Assembly (NCBI RefSeq): GCF_005869935.1
Contig: NZ_SZQF01000002.1
Span: forward strand, 124,001-188,000
Source of the DNA: Winogradskyella algicola
GTDB taxonomy: Bacteria; Bacteroidota; Bacteroidia; Flavobacteriales; Flavobacteriaceae
Reading direction: 5' to 3'
Length of the DNA stretch: 64,000 nucleotides
The translations under genes and the position numbers were made by a program. This document shows positions 41,385-51,750 of the stretch, piece after piece; position 1 is the first letter of the stretch, and each line of letters starts with the position of its first letter. The notes under the pieces are model-generated. The model saw nothing but the letters and a program-made list of their open reading frames with translations. It ran no database searches and was not told where the DNA came from.

Positions 41385-42227
41385 TTAATCGTCATCCTCT
41401 TCAGTATCTAATGTTGCAAGCGCACCTTTCATGTTTACTTCGTCTAAATCAAAGTCAACAATATTTGGTAATTTATCCTTTAAAGCTGCATAATTTCCTT
41501 TAAAGCCATTATTACTTAATAACAATGTTTTTAAATTTGATAGCTCAGCTAGTTCACCTGGCAAATTTCCGTAAAACGCATTATTAGATAGAACCAACTC
41601 TTCTAGTTGTTTTAACTCACCTATTGAAGACGGAACGGTTCCTAAGAGACTGTTGTCAAATAAACTTAAGACCTTTAAGGATTTTAGATTAGAGATACTT
41701 GCAGGTAGCCTACCTATTAATTGGTTACTACTTAATATCAAATATTCTAGGTTAGATAAATCACCTATAGAACTAGGAATCTCACCAAAAAAATTATTAT
41801 TATACAATTCTAATGTTTTGAGGCTTTCCATTCTACCTATATCCGATGGTAAAGCACCTGAAAAGTTGTTAGAGAACAATTGAAGCGTCTCTAAATTACT
41901 CATATTTGTTAATGATTTAGGTAATTCACCTTGTAACTTGTTAAAGGCCAGGTTTAATGTTTTAAGAGATGTTAACTCTGAAATTTCGCTGGGTAACTCA
42001 CCATTGAGATTATTGAAGCTTAAATTAATAGCTACAACTTTATCGTCTTCAATGGTTAAGCCATACCACTCAGTTATTGGTTGGTCTAAGTCCCAAGATG
42101 TGTTCCAAGCGTCTCCGTTGGTTGTGTTGTAAAGTGCTACTAGTGCGTCTTTTTGACTTTGAGATACGTTGGCGAATGTAAATGCAGAAAGCAAGCAACA
42201 TAGTAGGGTTAATTTTAAAGTTTTCAT
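41385..42227 (-). CDS. Secreted leucine-rich-repeat protein
   Basis: The 280-residue protein has a signal peptide (MKTLKLTLLCCLLSAFTFAN), an N-terminal cap (ALVALYNTTNGDAWNTSWDL) and about eight plant-type LRRs of about 24 residues with the pattern LxxLxLxxNxLxGxLPxxI (for example LETLQLFSNNFSGALPSDIG). It ends in an acidic tail DTEEDDD. The xGxLP element is typical of bacterial LRRs of this type. Likely a periplasmic or surface ligand-binding protein. It has its own terminator. Confidence 0.9.
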   Translation of the reverse strand: MKTLKLTLLCCLLSAFTFANVSQSQKDALVALYNTTNGDAWNTSWDLDQPITEWYGLTIEDDKVVAINLSFNNLNGELPSEISELTSLKTLNLAFNKLQGELPKSLTNMSNLETLQLFSNNFSGALPSDIGRMESLKTLELYNNNFFGEIPSSIGDLSNLEYLILSSNQLIGRLPASISNLKSLKVLSLFDNSLLGTVPSSIGELKQLEELVLSNNAFYGNLPGELAELSNLKTLLLSNNGFKGNYAALKDKLPNIVDFDLDEVNMKGALATLDTEEDDD

Positions 42228-42332
42228 AATAGCTAGATTTTGTGGAGGGGCACATAAACTATTCGAATATAGATACTTATGCTGTGAACTGCAAATTTTT
42301 TCGACGAACTACATAGTGTAAATTTTTAAAAT

Positions 42333-42351
42333 ACTGATTTACAGATATTTA
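42333..42351. repeat. Second copy of the 19-bp repeat
   Basis: Identical to 38272-38290 (ACTGATTTACAGATATTTA), 106 bp upstream of the LRR start. No sigma-54 box follows here. Confidence 0.6.
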
Positions 42352-42358
42352 ACACTTT

Positions 42359-42541
42359 CTACTGTTCTAGGTTTTCAGCTTGAAAATTGACTATTTGTTG
42401 TGCTTCTACAGTTACTGATATTTGAATAGGATTACAACAAATTTCACAATCCTCAATGTAAGTTTGCTGGTTTTGAGACACATCTATTAGCATAGAAATT
42501 TGCTCCCAACAATAAGGACATTGAAAAAAGTGTTCTTCCAT
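42359..42541 (-). CDS. CPXCG-motif cysteine-rich protein
   Basis: Sixty residues: CPYCWEQISMLIDVSQ and CEICCNPIQISV form two Cys pairs (CxxC and CxxCC), as in the CPXCG family, which probably binds zinc. It is a short cytoplasmic protein of unknown role. It ends close to the TolC-family gene (12-bp gap) and may be its last co-transcribed partner. Confidence 0.8.
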   Translation of the reverse strand: MEEHFFQCPYCWEQISMLIDVSQNQQTYIEDCEICCNPIQISVTVEAQQIVNFQAENLEQ

Positions 42542-42553
42542 TTTTAACCGTTT

Positions 42554-43870
42554 TTAAAATTGAACATTCAACAACTCACCACTAATTTGAAGCAAAGTCA
42601 ACTCAGCCAATTTGGCATCATATTTTGCTTGACTTCGGCTTAATTCTGCATTCAATAAATTGATTTGTGCTTGTCTAAATTCAATAGAATTGACTTGACC
42701 AATTTTGAATTTCTCTTGAGTTCTATCAAAATTATTCTGAGCGGTAATAATATTTTTATCTTGAATGTTATAAATATCGAGTTTGTTCATATAATCATCC
42801 CATGCATTATTAAAATCACGCTCAATGCTTAATAGAATATTTTCTTTTTGAAGTTGTTGTGTTTCAAGATTAATCTTTGCATTTCTTACTCTGTTGATGG
42901 TTGCACCTCCATCAAATAAATTCCAGCTTAAATTTAAACCACCTGACAAACCTGTATTAGTCAGCACGGCTACGAAGGCGGCTGCATTATTATTATTTGT
43001 GTTCCAGCCATAAGTACCTGTGAGTCCTACAGTAGGTAAATAGGCTGACTTACCAGAACTAATATCTAACTTACTAATTTCAATATTTTTTTCTGTCTGC
43101 AGTAAGGCTACATTGCGTCTTCTTGCTTGTTGAAATAAACTATCCTTTTGAAATTGTAATGTAAATTCCACTTCGGTTTCTACATTGTAATCTTCTGTAA
43201 ATGTTTCGCCTAACACCAATTTTAAGTCTCGCTTAGCATTTTTTAATTGTTGTTTTATGTTGATGATATTTATACTGTCATTGTTGATATCTACTTCTGC
43301 GTTTAAGACTTCGAGTTTTGTGTTTTGTCCATACTCAAACTGGTACTCAGCTCTAACCAATCTATCTTTGGTAACATTTATAGCTTTTTCTAACGTGTTT
43401 AAGTTATCGGATAACTGTGCCACATTGTAATACACCGAAAACATTTGAATAATAGTGTTTTCGATAGTTTCTCGTGCTTGCAATTCGGATAATTGGTACT
43501 GTTCTTTTAAACGTTTGTAGTTGTAACGTCTACCTAAACCATCAAACAAGGTATAGTTAAGATTAACGCTAGCATTATATCTAGAACTCTCAGCACCATT
43601 TAAAACAGTGGTTTCACCATTTGAGAATTCCGCTTCCGTATTATCTAAATTATACGTTGCACCAGCATTACCCGTAATTGTAGGCAGATAACCCGAATTT
43701 AAAATACTGGTGTTATTTTCTGCAACAGCCACATCATTCTTGGCGATTTGTACACCATAATTATTTTCTAAGGCACTTGAAACCGCTTCTTCTTTTGTTA
43801 ATATATTTTGAGCCTGTAGATTTAGCCCACATAAGGCTGCTAATATTATATAGAATTGTTTAATGCTCAT
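42554..43870 (-). CDS. TolC-family outer-membrane efflux protein
   Basis: A 438-residue outer-membrane channel subunit with a signal peptide (about 1-20) and the two-fold TolC repeat (about 25-220 and 240-430; NILTKEEAVSSALENNYGVQ at the start and a second helical half with NWNLFDGGATINRVRNAKI). It forms a trimeric exit duct for the RND pump encoded upstream. Its start overlaps the RND stop by 11 bp, and the promoter is probably upstream of the fusion protein gene. Confidence 0.9.
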   Translation of the reverse strand: MSIKQFYIILAALCGLNLQAQNILTKEEAVSSALENNYGVQIAKNDVAVAENNTSILNSGYLPTITGNAGATYNLDNTEAEFSNGETTVLNGAESSRYNASVNLNYTLFDGLGRRYNYKRLKEQYQLSELQARETIENTIIQMFSVYYNVAQLSDNLNTLEKAINVTKDRLVRAEYQFEYGQNTKLEVLNAEVDINNDSINIINIKQQLKNAKRDLKLVLGETFTEDYNVETEVEFTLQFQKDSLFQQARRRNVALLQTEKNIEISKLDISSGKSAYLPTVGLTGTYGWNTNNNNAAAFVAVLTNTGLSGGLNLSWNLFDGGATINRVRNAKINLETQQLQKENILLSIERDFNNAWDDYMNKLDIYNIQDKNIITAQNNFDRTQEKFKIGQVNSIEFRQAQINLLNAELSRSQAKYDAKLAELTLLQISGELLNVQF

Positions 43871-46800
43871 TACCTTCTTTTTGTTCTTTTATAGCACGTT
43901 CTACTTCTTCCTTAGTAACATCTTTTCCAGTGGCCAACCATTTAGTGTTTTTCTTAACGTTATTACTAAACGATAAGAATAATGGCAATACCAATAATGT
44001 TAAAACAGTAGCGTAAGCAATACCAAACGAAATAGAAATTGCCATAGGTTTTAAAAATTGAGCTTGTCTACTCTTTTCTAATAATAATGGTGCTAAGCCT
44101 GCAATGGTTGTTAATGACGTTAGGAAAATAGCTCTAAAACGCGATTTACCTGCTTCGGAAAGTGCGTTATCAAAGGTCATTCCCTCTTTTAGATTATTGT
44201 TAAATTTTCCAATAAGTACTAAACCGTCATTAACCATAATTCCTATTAAAGCGATAATTCCTAAAAGCGACAACACATTCACCTGAAAATTCAACAACCA
44301 GTGTCCCCAAGCTACGGCTGTTAAACTAAACGGAATTAATAAAATCAATAATAACGGTTGCGAATAACTTCTAAACGTAAACGCAATTGTAATATAGATT
44401 AATATCAAAATTATTGGACCTGCAACTCCTAATGAACTTGTTAACTTACCTGCTTCTCTATTTTGTCCTTCATATGAGGCATTTATGGTTGGATATTTAG
44501 ATTGTAATTGTGGTATAAATTCAGTTTTAATGGCTTCAGTTATATCTGTAGCACTTGCGCTTGGATCTTTTAAATCTGCATACACTTGAATTTCACGTTT
44601 CCCTTCCAAGTGATTAATGGCTACATCTCCACGTTCTATGCTATACGTTGCAATATCCTTAAGCGTTACGCGTTCACCTGTTGGTGTTACGATACGCATA
44701 TCATCTAAATCGTTAATAGAACTACGATTGTTTTTATCGTAACGCACCCAGACTCTAATTTCGTCTTGCCCACGCTGAAAACGCTGCGCTTGGACACCAA
44801 AAAATCCAGAACGTACTTGCGCCATAACTGTTCTTAAATCTAAGCCTAACAAGTAAGCGCTTTCCTTTAATTCTAATCTAATCTCTTTAATTCCAGCAGG
44901 ATCATTATCACCAATATCTTTTAACAACGGATTAGACTGCAAATATTTTTTAAGTTCGTCCTTAGACGCCTTTAATTCTGAAATATTATTACTTAGTAAT
45001 GATACAGATACAGGACTACCACCAAAGTTTCCACCTGAACCATAAATTAATCGTTCGGTTCCGATCACTGGTCCCACCAATTCTTCTAATCGTTTTGTAA
45101 TTAAAAAAGATTGAATCTCATCTGGTCGTTCTTCACCTGGTAATAAGTTGATTCTCAAATTGGCTGACGAGCTACTGTTAATGGATACAATGGTATTTTC
45201 AAACAATTGCTTTCCGGTACCTTTTAGATACTTTTCCGTGAGTTCTTCATTAACGATAAACGACTTTTCTTCGATCATAGAAATGATGGAATCTGTAACT
45301 CTTACATTGGTGCCAGCAGGCATTACTAACTCAATATTTGCAGAATCACTTGCGATTCTAGGAAAAAGGGTCACACCAATAATTCCGCCACCTAGAGAAC
45401 CAAAAGTTAGGACTAAAAGTGCGACAAAAATACCAAGTGCCAATAATTTAAATTCCATTACAAATCGTAATGTTGGTGCATACACCTTATCTCTCAGATA
45501 TGACATAAAGCGGTCTCCAGAACGGTTGAGTCCTCGCATAAAGGAGAAGAATCCATTGGATGATTTTTTGCTATGCAGCTCTTCTTTTTTAATTCTTAAG
45601 GCTTTTGAATGTGCTAAATGCGCAGGGAGAATAATTAATGCCTCTACAAGCGAGACTACTAAGGTTAGTATTACAATAACCGAAACCTCACTAAAAAACT
45701 CGCCTATTCTACTCTCTAAAAAGAAAAATAATGAGAACGCTAAAACAGTTGTTGTTATGGCCGAAACGACTGGTGGAATTACTTCTAATGTACCATCAAT
45801 AGCAGCCTGAATTGGCTTTTTTCCCTTTTCGTAGTGCTGATATATGTTTTCGGCAATTACAATACCGTCATCTACCAGAATACCAATAACGATGATCATT
45901 CCGAAGAGAGACAATACATTTATTGTAACATCAAACTGACCTGCAAACATAAACATTCCTAAGAATGAAATAGGTAGACCAAAAGCCACCCATAATGCCA
46001 GTCTGGTATTTAAGAAAATAGACAAGAACACTAAAACCAAGAGCATACCAACAACAGCATTTTCTGCTAACAGCTGTGTCCTTTGGTTTAGCGTAATAGA
46101 TAAATCTCTAACGACACTCAAATGGACATTTTCATATTTTTGATTATACTCCTCAATATAGGCCTTAACCTTATCAGCAGAGCTTATTAAATCTTCGTTA
46201 TTAGTACTTGTTACCGAAATATTCACAGCCAATTCTTGATTGAAATAAGTCGCATTTGGTGTTTCAGAAAAACGATCTCTAATAATTGCCACATCCTTTA
46301 AGCGTACTACTTTACCATCAGACGACGCTTTTACAATGATATTGGCCAACTCTTTACCGTAATATTCTCTGTTATTTGCTCTAATTAAATATTCTTCAGC
46401 AACGGTTTTTACATTACCACCTGTTACCAAAATATTTGAGTTACTTACAGCTGTGGCTACGTCGTTAAAAGTAAGATTATATGCTAGTAAATCAGTTTCA
46501 TTAACAGCAATCTCTATTTCTTCATCCGGAAAACCAGAGATTTCAATCTGAGAAATACCATCTATAGCTCTTAAATCGGTTTCAACCTGTCTTGCTAATT
46601 GCTTCAGGGTAGCTAACGGAATTTCTTTTCCACTGATTGCAAAAGATATTGTTTCTCTAATGGCTTCTTGTTTAGAAACCACTAAAGGTTCCATTCCTGT
46701 TGGAAAAGAAGGCACACGATCAACTGCATTTTTAACCTCCAATAACATAAAATCTAGGTTTTCACCTTTTTCGATCTCTACAGTAATTGTTCCGCTGTTT

Positions 46801-47060
46801 TCTCTGGATGTTGAAGTAACCCTATCAATACCCTTTAAGCCTTTAAGATTATCTTCAATTTGAAGCACAATACCTTCTTCTATTTCTTGAGGTGAAGCAC
46901 CTGGATATGTAATGGCAACATTAATGATTTTAGACTCAACCAATGGAAAAAAAGAAGACTTTAATGATAAAGCGCCAATAACACCAAAAATGATGAATGC
47001 AAGTATACAAACGTTAACTGCAACGTGGTACCTTATAAAATATTCAATTATTTTTCTCAT
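43860..47060 (-). CDS. RND-family efflux pump (AcrB-type permease)
   Basis: A 1066-residue inner-membrane transporter with 12 predicted membrane spans and two large periplasmic loops. The proton-relay helix is visible as GILVDDGIVIAENI, with a second symmetric half GIMVNDGLVLIGKFNN. The sequence SYFIRYHVAVNVCILAF-like start and the ITYPGASPQEIEEGIVLQIE segment fit the RND permease family. It drives drug, lipid or metal efflux by proton exchange with the fusion protein and TolC-type duct. The start overlaps the fusion protein stop by one base; the substrate is unknown. Confidence 0.9.
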   Translation of the reverse strand: MRKIIEYFIRYHVAVNVCILAFIIFGVIGALSLKSSFFPLVESKIINVAITYPGASPQEIEEGIVLQIEDNLKGLKGIDRVTSTSRENSGTITVEIEKGENLDFMLLEVKNAVDRVPSFPTGMEPLVVSKQEAIRETISFAISGKEIPLATLKQLARQVETDLRAIDGISQIEISGFPDEEIEIAVNETDLLAYNLTFNDVATAVSNSNILVTGGNVKTVAEEYLIRANNREYYGKELANIIVKASSDGKVVRLKDVAIIRDRFSETPNATYFNQELAVNISVTSTNNEDLISSADKVKAYIEEYNQKYENVHLSVVRDLSITLNQRTQLLAENAVVGMLLVLVFLSIFLNTRLALWVAFGLPISFLGMFMFAGQFDVTINVLSLFGMIIVIGILVDDGIVIAENIYQHYEKGKKPIQAAIDGTLEVIPPVVSAITTTVLAFSLFFFLESRIGEFFSEVSVIVILTLVVSLVEALIILPAHLAHSKALRIKKEELHSKKSSNGFFSFMRGLNRSGDRFMSYLRDKVYAPTLRFVMEFKLLALGIFVALLVLTFGSLGGGIIGVTLFPRIASDSANIELVMPAGTNVRVTDSIISMIEEKSFIVNEELTEKYLKGTGKQLFENTIVSINSSSSANLRINLLPGEERPDEIQSFLITKRLEELVGPVIGTERLIYGSGGNFGGSPVSVSLLSNNISELKASKDELKKYLQSNPLLKDIGDNDPAGIKEIRLELKESAYLLGLDLRTVMAQVRSGFFGVQAQRFQRGQDEIRVWVRYDKNNRSSINDLDDMRIVTPTGERVTLKDIATYSIERGDVAINHLEGKREIQVYADLKDPSASATDITEAIKTEFIPQLQSKYPTINASYEGQNREAGKLTSSLGVAGPIILILIYITIAFTFRSYSQPLLLILLIPFSLTAVAWGHWLLNFQVNVLSLLGIIALIGIMVNDGLVLIGKFNNNLKEGMTFDNALSEAGKSRFRAIFLTSLTTIAGLAPLLLEKSRQAQFLKPMAISISFGIAYATVLTLLVLPLFLSFSNNVKKNTKWLATGKDVTKEEVERAIKEQKEGNEH

Positions 47061-48184
47061 TATTCTACGGTATCGGTTGTGGCCGCCTTAACTTGCATAC
47101 CTGCATAAGCACCAGGAACAGGTTTTCTTAAAATGATGGTACCATTTGGCACTGACTTTAATACTACTGTTTTGTCTGAAAAATGCGCTGGTTTCACGGT
47201 AATTACATCTAAAAGACTGTCTTTAACAACATATATTTCTTGACTATCTAGCAACAAAGTTCTGTCAATTTCTATCGCGTTTTCAACCTCCTCAGCATCA
47301 AGGTTAGCTTCTAAATACATACCTTCTTTTAGATCTTGGTGTTTAACATCTACAAATGCCGTAATTGTTTGGGTTGTTGCATCAATACTACCATTAACAC
47401 GAGCCACGGTGCCTTGATAAGTTTTAGTTTTTTCTAAATTGCTTAACTCAACTTTAGCGCCTTCTTTAATGATATCTGCATAAGATTTGCTCACTGCTAC
47501 TTGCATCTCGTATACTGAAGGATCTATAAATTCACCAAGTTTTTGTCCGCTTCTAATTAAAGTACCTTCTGTAACCAAGGCTTCTGTAAGAATACCTGTA
47601 AATGGTGCTGATATTCTATATTTGGCTAGGCGTTGTTCTAAATTTTTAACGTTGTAATACGCACTAACAATACCACGTCCTGTAATGAAATAGTTTTCTT
47701 TTTCACCAGAAATTTCTGGCAACTTTGGTGTGGTTTTATTTAAATCGAAATTGTTTAGATAGGCTTGCCATTTTGGATAAACATCTATAAAATCTAATCG
47801 CAAATCTGGCATAATTGCAGCGATACTATTGTACAAATTACTTTTAGCAGATTGAACACTTGCATAATATTCTGATGCATCAATACGAATTAAAGTTTCA
47901 CCTTTTTTAAATTTTTGACCTGGTTTGAATAACTTATTTCCTGTTTTGAAAACACCTTGCACTTCAGAATATAATTCTACGCGCTGTTTTGCTGTTAGGT
48001 TTCCATTGGCAGAAATTACCACAGGAATGGTTGAATTTTTAACTGTATCTACCAAAACGGTTTTAACCACCTTTGGTATTATTGGCTTTGGTTTGTTTTT
48101 ATTAGCAATAAGATAGTTTGCAAAAAGAAATGCACCTACAATTAAAGCGATACCTAAAATGGAAAGAATAATTTTTCTGGTCAT
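47060..48184 (-). CDS. RND efflux periplasmic adaptor (membrane fusion protein)
   Basis: The product (374 residues from the ATG at 48184) has an N-terminal membrane anchor (ILSILGIALIVGAFLFANYL), a barrel-sandwich (lipoyl) domain (about 60-200, EVQGVFKTGNKLFKPGQKFK) split by a hairpin, a beta-barrel domain and a terminal domain (AYAGMQVKAATTDTVE). It links the RND pump to the TolC duct. An ATG at 48199 would give five more residues and is an equal candidate. It is the first gene of the efflux operon; I see no dedicated regulator gene beside it. Confidence 0.85.
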   Translation of the reverse strand: MTRKIILSILGIALIVGAFLFANYLIANKNKPKPIIPKVVKTVLVDTVKNSTIPVVISANGNLTAKQRVELYSEVQGVFKTGNKLFKPGQKFKKGETLIRIDASEYYASVQSAKSNLYNSIAAIMPDLRLDFIDVYPKWQAYLNNFDLNKTTPKLPEISGEKENYFITGRGIVSAYYNVKNLEQRLAKYRISAPFTGILTEALVTEGTLIRSGQKLGEFIDPSVYEMQVAVSKSYADIIKEGAKVELSNLEKTKTYQGTVARVNGSIDATTQTITAFVDVKHQDLKEGMYLEANLDAEEVENAIEIDRTLLLDSQEIYVVKDSLLDVITVKPAHFSDKTVVLKSVPNGTIILRKPVPGAYAGMQVKAATTDTVE

Positions 48185-48250
48185 AATGAAAGCGGTCATC
48201 AATAACTTGCAAAGTTATTGTTATCATTATGTGTAGCCGTTAAAATAATC

Positions 48251-50167
48251 TTAATGTTGTGCTGAATATTCTTCTATTTGCAGCGTTATATCTTCCCAGT
48301 CTTCCATTAATTGTTCTAATTCTTTTTTCTTGTTTTGATACGCATCGAAGAAATTAGGGTCAGAAGCTGTATTATCGTAATCTGTTTCAAGTTTAAAGTC
48401 GTCTTGTTTAATGGCTTTTTCAAGCTGGTTGATTTTAGCTTCAATGCTGCTAAGTTTGTTATTTAGCGACTTTATTTTTTTCTGGTCTTTGTAGCTTTTT
48501 TTATTACTTTCTTTAGGCTTATCCTCAACAACTGTTCGCTTTTCGGCTTCTCTGAGATTTTCAATATTGCGTTGCTCTAAATAGTAATCAATACCTCCTA
48601 AATATTCCTTGATGTTTTGGTCTTTAAACTCATAAACCGTTTCGGTCAACCCTTGAAGAAAATCCCTGTCATGAGATACCAAAATTAATGTGCCTTCAAA
48701 TTTTTTAAGCGCATCTTTCAGCACATTTTTAGACTTAATATCCAAGTGGTTGGTAGGCTCATCCATTATTAAAACATTTAATGGTTGAAGCAATAGTTTT
48801 GCTAATGCCAGACGGTTACGTTCACCACCAGATAATACTTTTACGTACTTTTCTACCTCTTCGCCTCTAAACAAGAATGCACCCAAAATATCTCGCACTT
48901 TAGAACGATTGCTTTCATTGGCAGCATCAATCATTGTATCTAAAACGGTTTTATTACCGTCTAAATATTCTGCTTGGTTCTGCGCAAAATAGCCTATCTG
49001 CACGTTATGACCTATATTCACCTTGCCATCGTGGTTTAATTCACCAACGATGATTTTTGCTAATGTAGATTTTCCTTGACCATTCTGGCCGACAAATGCT
49101 GTTTTTACATCTCTCGGTATAGTTAGATTCACATTATTTAAAACCTGTAGGTCGCCATAATGCTTTGATACATTTTCAATCTCAACAACGACCTTTCCTG
49201 GTGCTATAGACACAGGGAAATTTAAAGTCATTACACTGTTATCATCCTCATCAACCTCAATACGATCAATCTTATCTAGTTTTTTAATTAACGACTGTGC
49301 CATTGTTGCCTTTGAAGCCTTGGCTCTAAATTTTTCAATCAGTTTTTCGGTTTGCTGTATTTGTTTTTCCTGATTTTTCTGTGCTGCCAATTGCTGCACT
49401 TTCATTTCCTTTCTTAACTCAAGGAATTTTGTGTATGGTTTGTTGTAATCGTAAATTCTTCCTAATGAAATTTCAATGGTTCGGTTGGTTACATTATCTA
49501 AAAACATTTTATCGTGAGATACAATTACAACTGCACCTGGGTATGTTTTTAGGAAGTTTTCTAACCAAATAATAGATTCGATATCTAAGTGGTTTGTTGG
49601 CTCATCTAACAGTAGTAAATCGTTATTTTGAAGCAATAGTTTCGCAAGTTCAATACGCATTCTCCAACCGCCAGAAAAGGTATCTGTTAACTTATTGAAA
49701 TCTTCACGCATAAAACCTAAACCTTGAAGAATTTTTTCGGTTTCGCCTTGATAATTATAACCACCTAATATTTCGTATTGGTGTTGAATGTCATTCAAAT
49801 CAATCATTAATTGGTTATAAGCTTCGCTTTCGTAATCTGTGCGCTCTGCTAATTGAGTATTAATATGTTCTAGCTTCGCTTCACACGCTTTAATCTGTTT
49901 AAAAGCTTCATAAGATTCTTCTAAAACGGTTTTACCAAAATCGAAATCGATGTCTTGTTTAAGGAAGCCAATTTTTAAGTCTTTATCTGCTGCAATTTGT
50001 CCAGAATCTGATTCTTGTTCTTTGGCTAAAATTCTTAGCATTGTAGATTTACCAGCTCCATTTTTACCAATTAAACCAATGCGATCTCCAGCGCCAAGTT
50101 TAAATGTAATATCTTCAAACAAGTATTCCCCTTGAAATGATATAGATAGATTATGGATGTTTAGCAT
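48251..50167 (-). CDS. ABC-F family ATPase (translation factor type)
   Basis: A 638-residue soluble protein with two ABC cassettes: Walker A GKNGAGKST and GQNGQGKST, signatures SGGWRMRIELAKLL and SGGERNRLALAKLL, Walker B LLLLDEPTNHLD and LIMDEPTNHLD. A linker with the positively charged helices EKLIEKFRAKASKATMAQ sits between, and a coiled-coil tail (about 555-635) lies at the end. There are no membrane domains. ABC-F proteins act on the ribosome, as translational regulators or resistance factors; the coiled-coil tail is typical of the Uup-like branch. Confidence 0.9.
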   Translation of the reverse strand: MLNIHNLSISFQGEYLFEDITFKLGAGDRIGLIGKNGAGKSTMLRILAKEQESDSGQIAADKDLKIGFLKQDIDFDFGKTVLEESYEAFKQIKACEAKLEHINTQLAERTDYESEAYNQLMIDLNDIQHQYEILGGYNYQGETEKILQGLGFMREDFNKLTDTFSGGWRMRIELAKLLLQNNDLLLLDEPTNHLDIESIIWLENFLKTYPGAVVIVSHDKMFLDNVTNRTIEISLGRIYDYNKPYTKFLELRKEMKVQQLAAQKNQEKQIQQTEKLIEKFRAKASKATMAQSLIKKLDKIDRIEVDEDDNSVMTLNFPVSIAPGKVVVEIENVSKHYGDLQVLNNVNLTIPRDVKTAFVGQNGQGKSTLAKIIVGELNHDGKVNIGHNVQIGYFAQNQAEYLDGNKTVLDTMIDAANESNRSKVRDILGAFLFRGEEVEKYVKVLSGGERNRLALAKLLLQPLNVLIMDEPTNHLDIKSKNVLKDALKKFEGTLILVSHDRDFLQGLTETVYEFKDQNIKEYLGGIDYYLEQRNIENLREAEKRTVVEDKPKESNKKSYKDQKKIKSLNNKLSSIEAKINQLEKAIKQDDFKLETDYDNTASDPNFFDAYQNKKKELEQLMEDWEDITLQIEEYSAQH

Positions 50168-50234
50168 AATTAAATTTCATAAGAACAACTGTGTTAAATG
50201 TTACAATTGTTACAATGGTTGAAAGGCAATAATT

Positions 50235-50242
50235 TATCTTTG
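50235..50242 (+). promoter_or_regulatory. -7 box TATCTTTG of the DUF983 gene
   Basis: A perfect TAnnTTTG at 50235-50242, 37 bp before the ATG. The -33 element is less clear (TTG at 50219 or 50207). Confidence 0.5.
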
Positions 50243-50278
50243 TAAGCCTTAAAAAACGCAAAAGTAAAGGATTTAGTT

Positions 50279-50662
50279 ATGATACGAAAAGGAATGAAAT
50301 TATATAGTATACTTTTTGGTGTTTGCCCAAAATGTCATCAAGAATCTATGTATTTAAATAAAAATCCTTATGTAATTTCTAAAGTTATAAAAATGCATGA
50401 TCAATGCTCGCATTGCAAGACAAGATACCAAATGGAGCCTTCATTTTTTTATGGATCTATGTATGTGAGTTATGGTGTAGGTATTGCTTTTGCTGTTGCC
50501 GCTTTTATAACAACTTACATAATCTTTGAAACCTCAATTACAACAGCATTTATTAGTATTGTATTAACCTTAGTGCTCTTATTTCCTGTGATTATGAGAC
50601 TTTCGAGAAATATTTGGATTAATATTTTTATGAAATACGATAAATCTCTAGCTAATAAGTAA
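50279..50662 (+). CDS. DUF983 membrane protein
   Basis: The 127-residue product has an N-terminal zinc-binding-like region with CPKCHQESMYL and CSHCKTRYQMEPSFFYGSMY, the hallmark of DUF983. Two transmembrane helices follow (about 58-80 and 85-104). It is a small inner-membrane protein of unknown role, divergent from the ABC-F gene, and overlaps the convergent oxidoreductase gene by 11 bp. Confidence 0.9.
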   Translation: MIRKGMKLYSILFGVCPKCHQESMYLNKNPYVISKVIKMHDQCSHCKTRYQMEPSFFYGSMYVSYGVGIAFAVAAFITTYIIFETSITTAFISIVLTLVLLFPVIMRLSRNIWINIFMKYDKSLANK

Positions 50663-51698
50663 ATCTTTTTATATTAATTTCAGAATCCAAAGGTTTATCA
50701 TTTTCAACAAATTGATATAACTTTTCCGCCACGTAAGGTGCGATCATAACACCTCTAGTACCCAATCCGTTTAATACATATAAATTTTGATGTTCAGGAT
50801 GTCTACCAACTAAAGGCCTTCTATCTTTTACCGTTGGACGTATACCTGCTAAGTGTTGAACGACTTCAAAATCACATCTTAAAAACGTCTTAAGTTTAGA
50901 AATAAGTTCTTGTTTACCTTCTTCTGTTGGTTGGTTGGTTTTATCTGCCCAATTGTAGGTTGCACCTACTGCATATAAATCATTTTCTATAGGAATAATG
51001 AAGACTGAAGACTTTACTCCGTAGTCAATATTAAGTTTTGGAGCTTTAATAATTAAAACTTCACCTTTTGTGCCATTTAAAGGAATTTGATTGAAGTAAG
51101 GGTTTTTCTTTACACCAAAACCTTCTGCAAAAACTATTTGTTGAGTTTCTATATCATCATATATCAGACTATGAGGTAAAACTTGTAGTTTTTCATAGAT
51201 AAAACTAGACTCCTCAAGACTTTTAATTTGTTTTAGATAATCCTTGTAAGCATCTATGAGTGCATTAGTATCTAAGCGACCTGCGTGTAATACCTCACCA
51301 AATCCAAATGGTGCGTCTAGAGCGTCATTATTATTTTTAACTAATTCTGTTGAAAGAAATGGTTCTAGTTTCGGTTTGTCGGTAGCATTAAACCAAAGAT
51401 TCTGCTCTTCAATTGAAGAAAATCTTCTAAGAATTCTAAGTTTATAGTCAATTTTTATATTTAAATCTTGTTCAATTCTATTGTAAACAGGCAAAGCAAT
51501 ATCTAACTGCTCTTTTGCTTTCCAAACCTCTGAAAACCGTTTTAAAATTACAGGGTTGTATAAACCTGCTGCAACAATAGATGACTGCTGTGAACCATCG
51601 TCAAAAACAATAAATGTTATATTGTTAGTTCGTAGCTGCTCACAAAAGGCAATACTAGCTAAACCGCAACCTACTATGATATAATCAACTTGTTTCAC
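50652..51698 (-). CDS. FAD-dependent oxidoreductase (DAO family)
   Basis: The product (348 residues from a GTG at 51698) begins KQVDYIIVGCGLASIAFCEQ with the FAD-binding GxGxxS/A-type motif near the N-terminus. The C-terminal block AGIRPTVKDRRPLVGRHPEH is followed by NGLGTRGVMIAPYVAEKL, typical of D-amino-acid or glycine oxidase-type DAO proteins. A longer frame starts at 51761 but would run into the gldN terminator, and an ATG at 51700 is out of frame; GTG is therefore the best start. Substrate unknown. Confidence 0.8.
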   Translation of the reverse strand: MKQVDYIIVGCGLASIAFCEQLRTNNITFIVFDDGSQQSSIVAAGLYNPVILKRFSEVWKAKEQLDIALPVYNRIEQDLNIKIDYKLRILRRFSSIEEQNLWFNATDKPKLEPFLSTELVKNNNDALDAPFGFGEVLHAGRLDTNALIDAYKDYLKQIKSLEESSFIYEKLQVLPHSLIYDDIETQQIVFAEGFGVKKNPYFNQIPLNGTKGEVLIIKAPKLNIDYGVKSSVFIIPIENDLYAVGATYNWADKTNQPTEEGKQELISKLKTFLRCDFEVVQHLAGIRPTVKDRRPLVGRHPEHQNLYVLNGLGTRGVMIAPYVAEKLYQFVENDKPLDSEINIKRFTY

Positions 51699-51750
51699 AT
51701 TTGCGAAATTATCAAAAAGATCCTTGCCTACGCAGAAATGATAGAAATAA

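Noticed and set aside
45148-45810. Long open frame (220 codons) on the plus strand inside the RND pump gene
   Set aside because: It is the antisense of a clear RND transporter with conserved motifs; its composition is Ser/Thr/Ile-rich shadow sequence and it has no family features.
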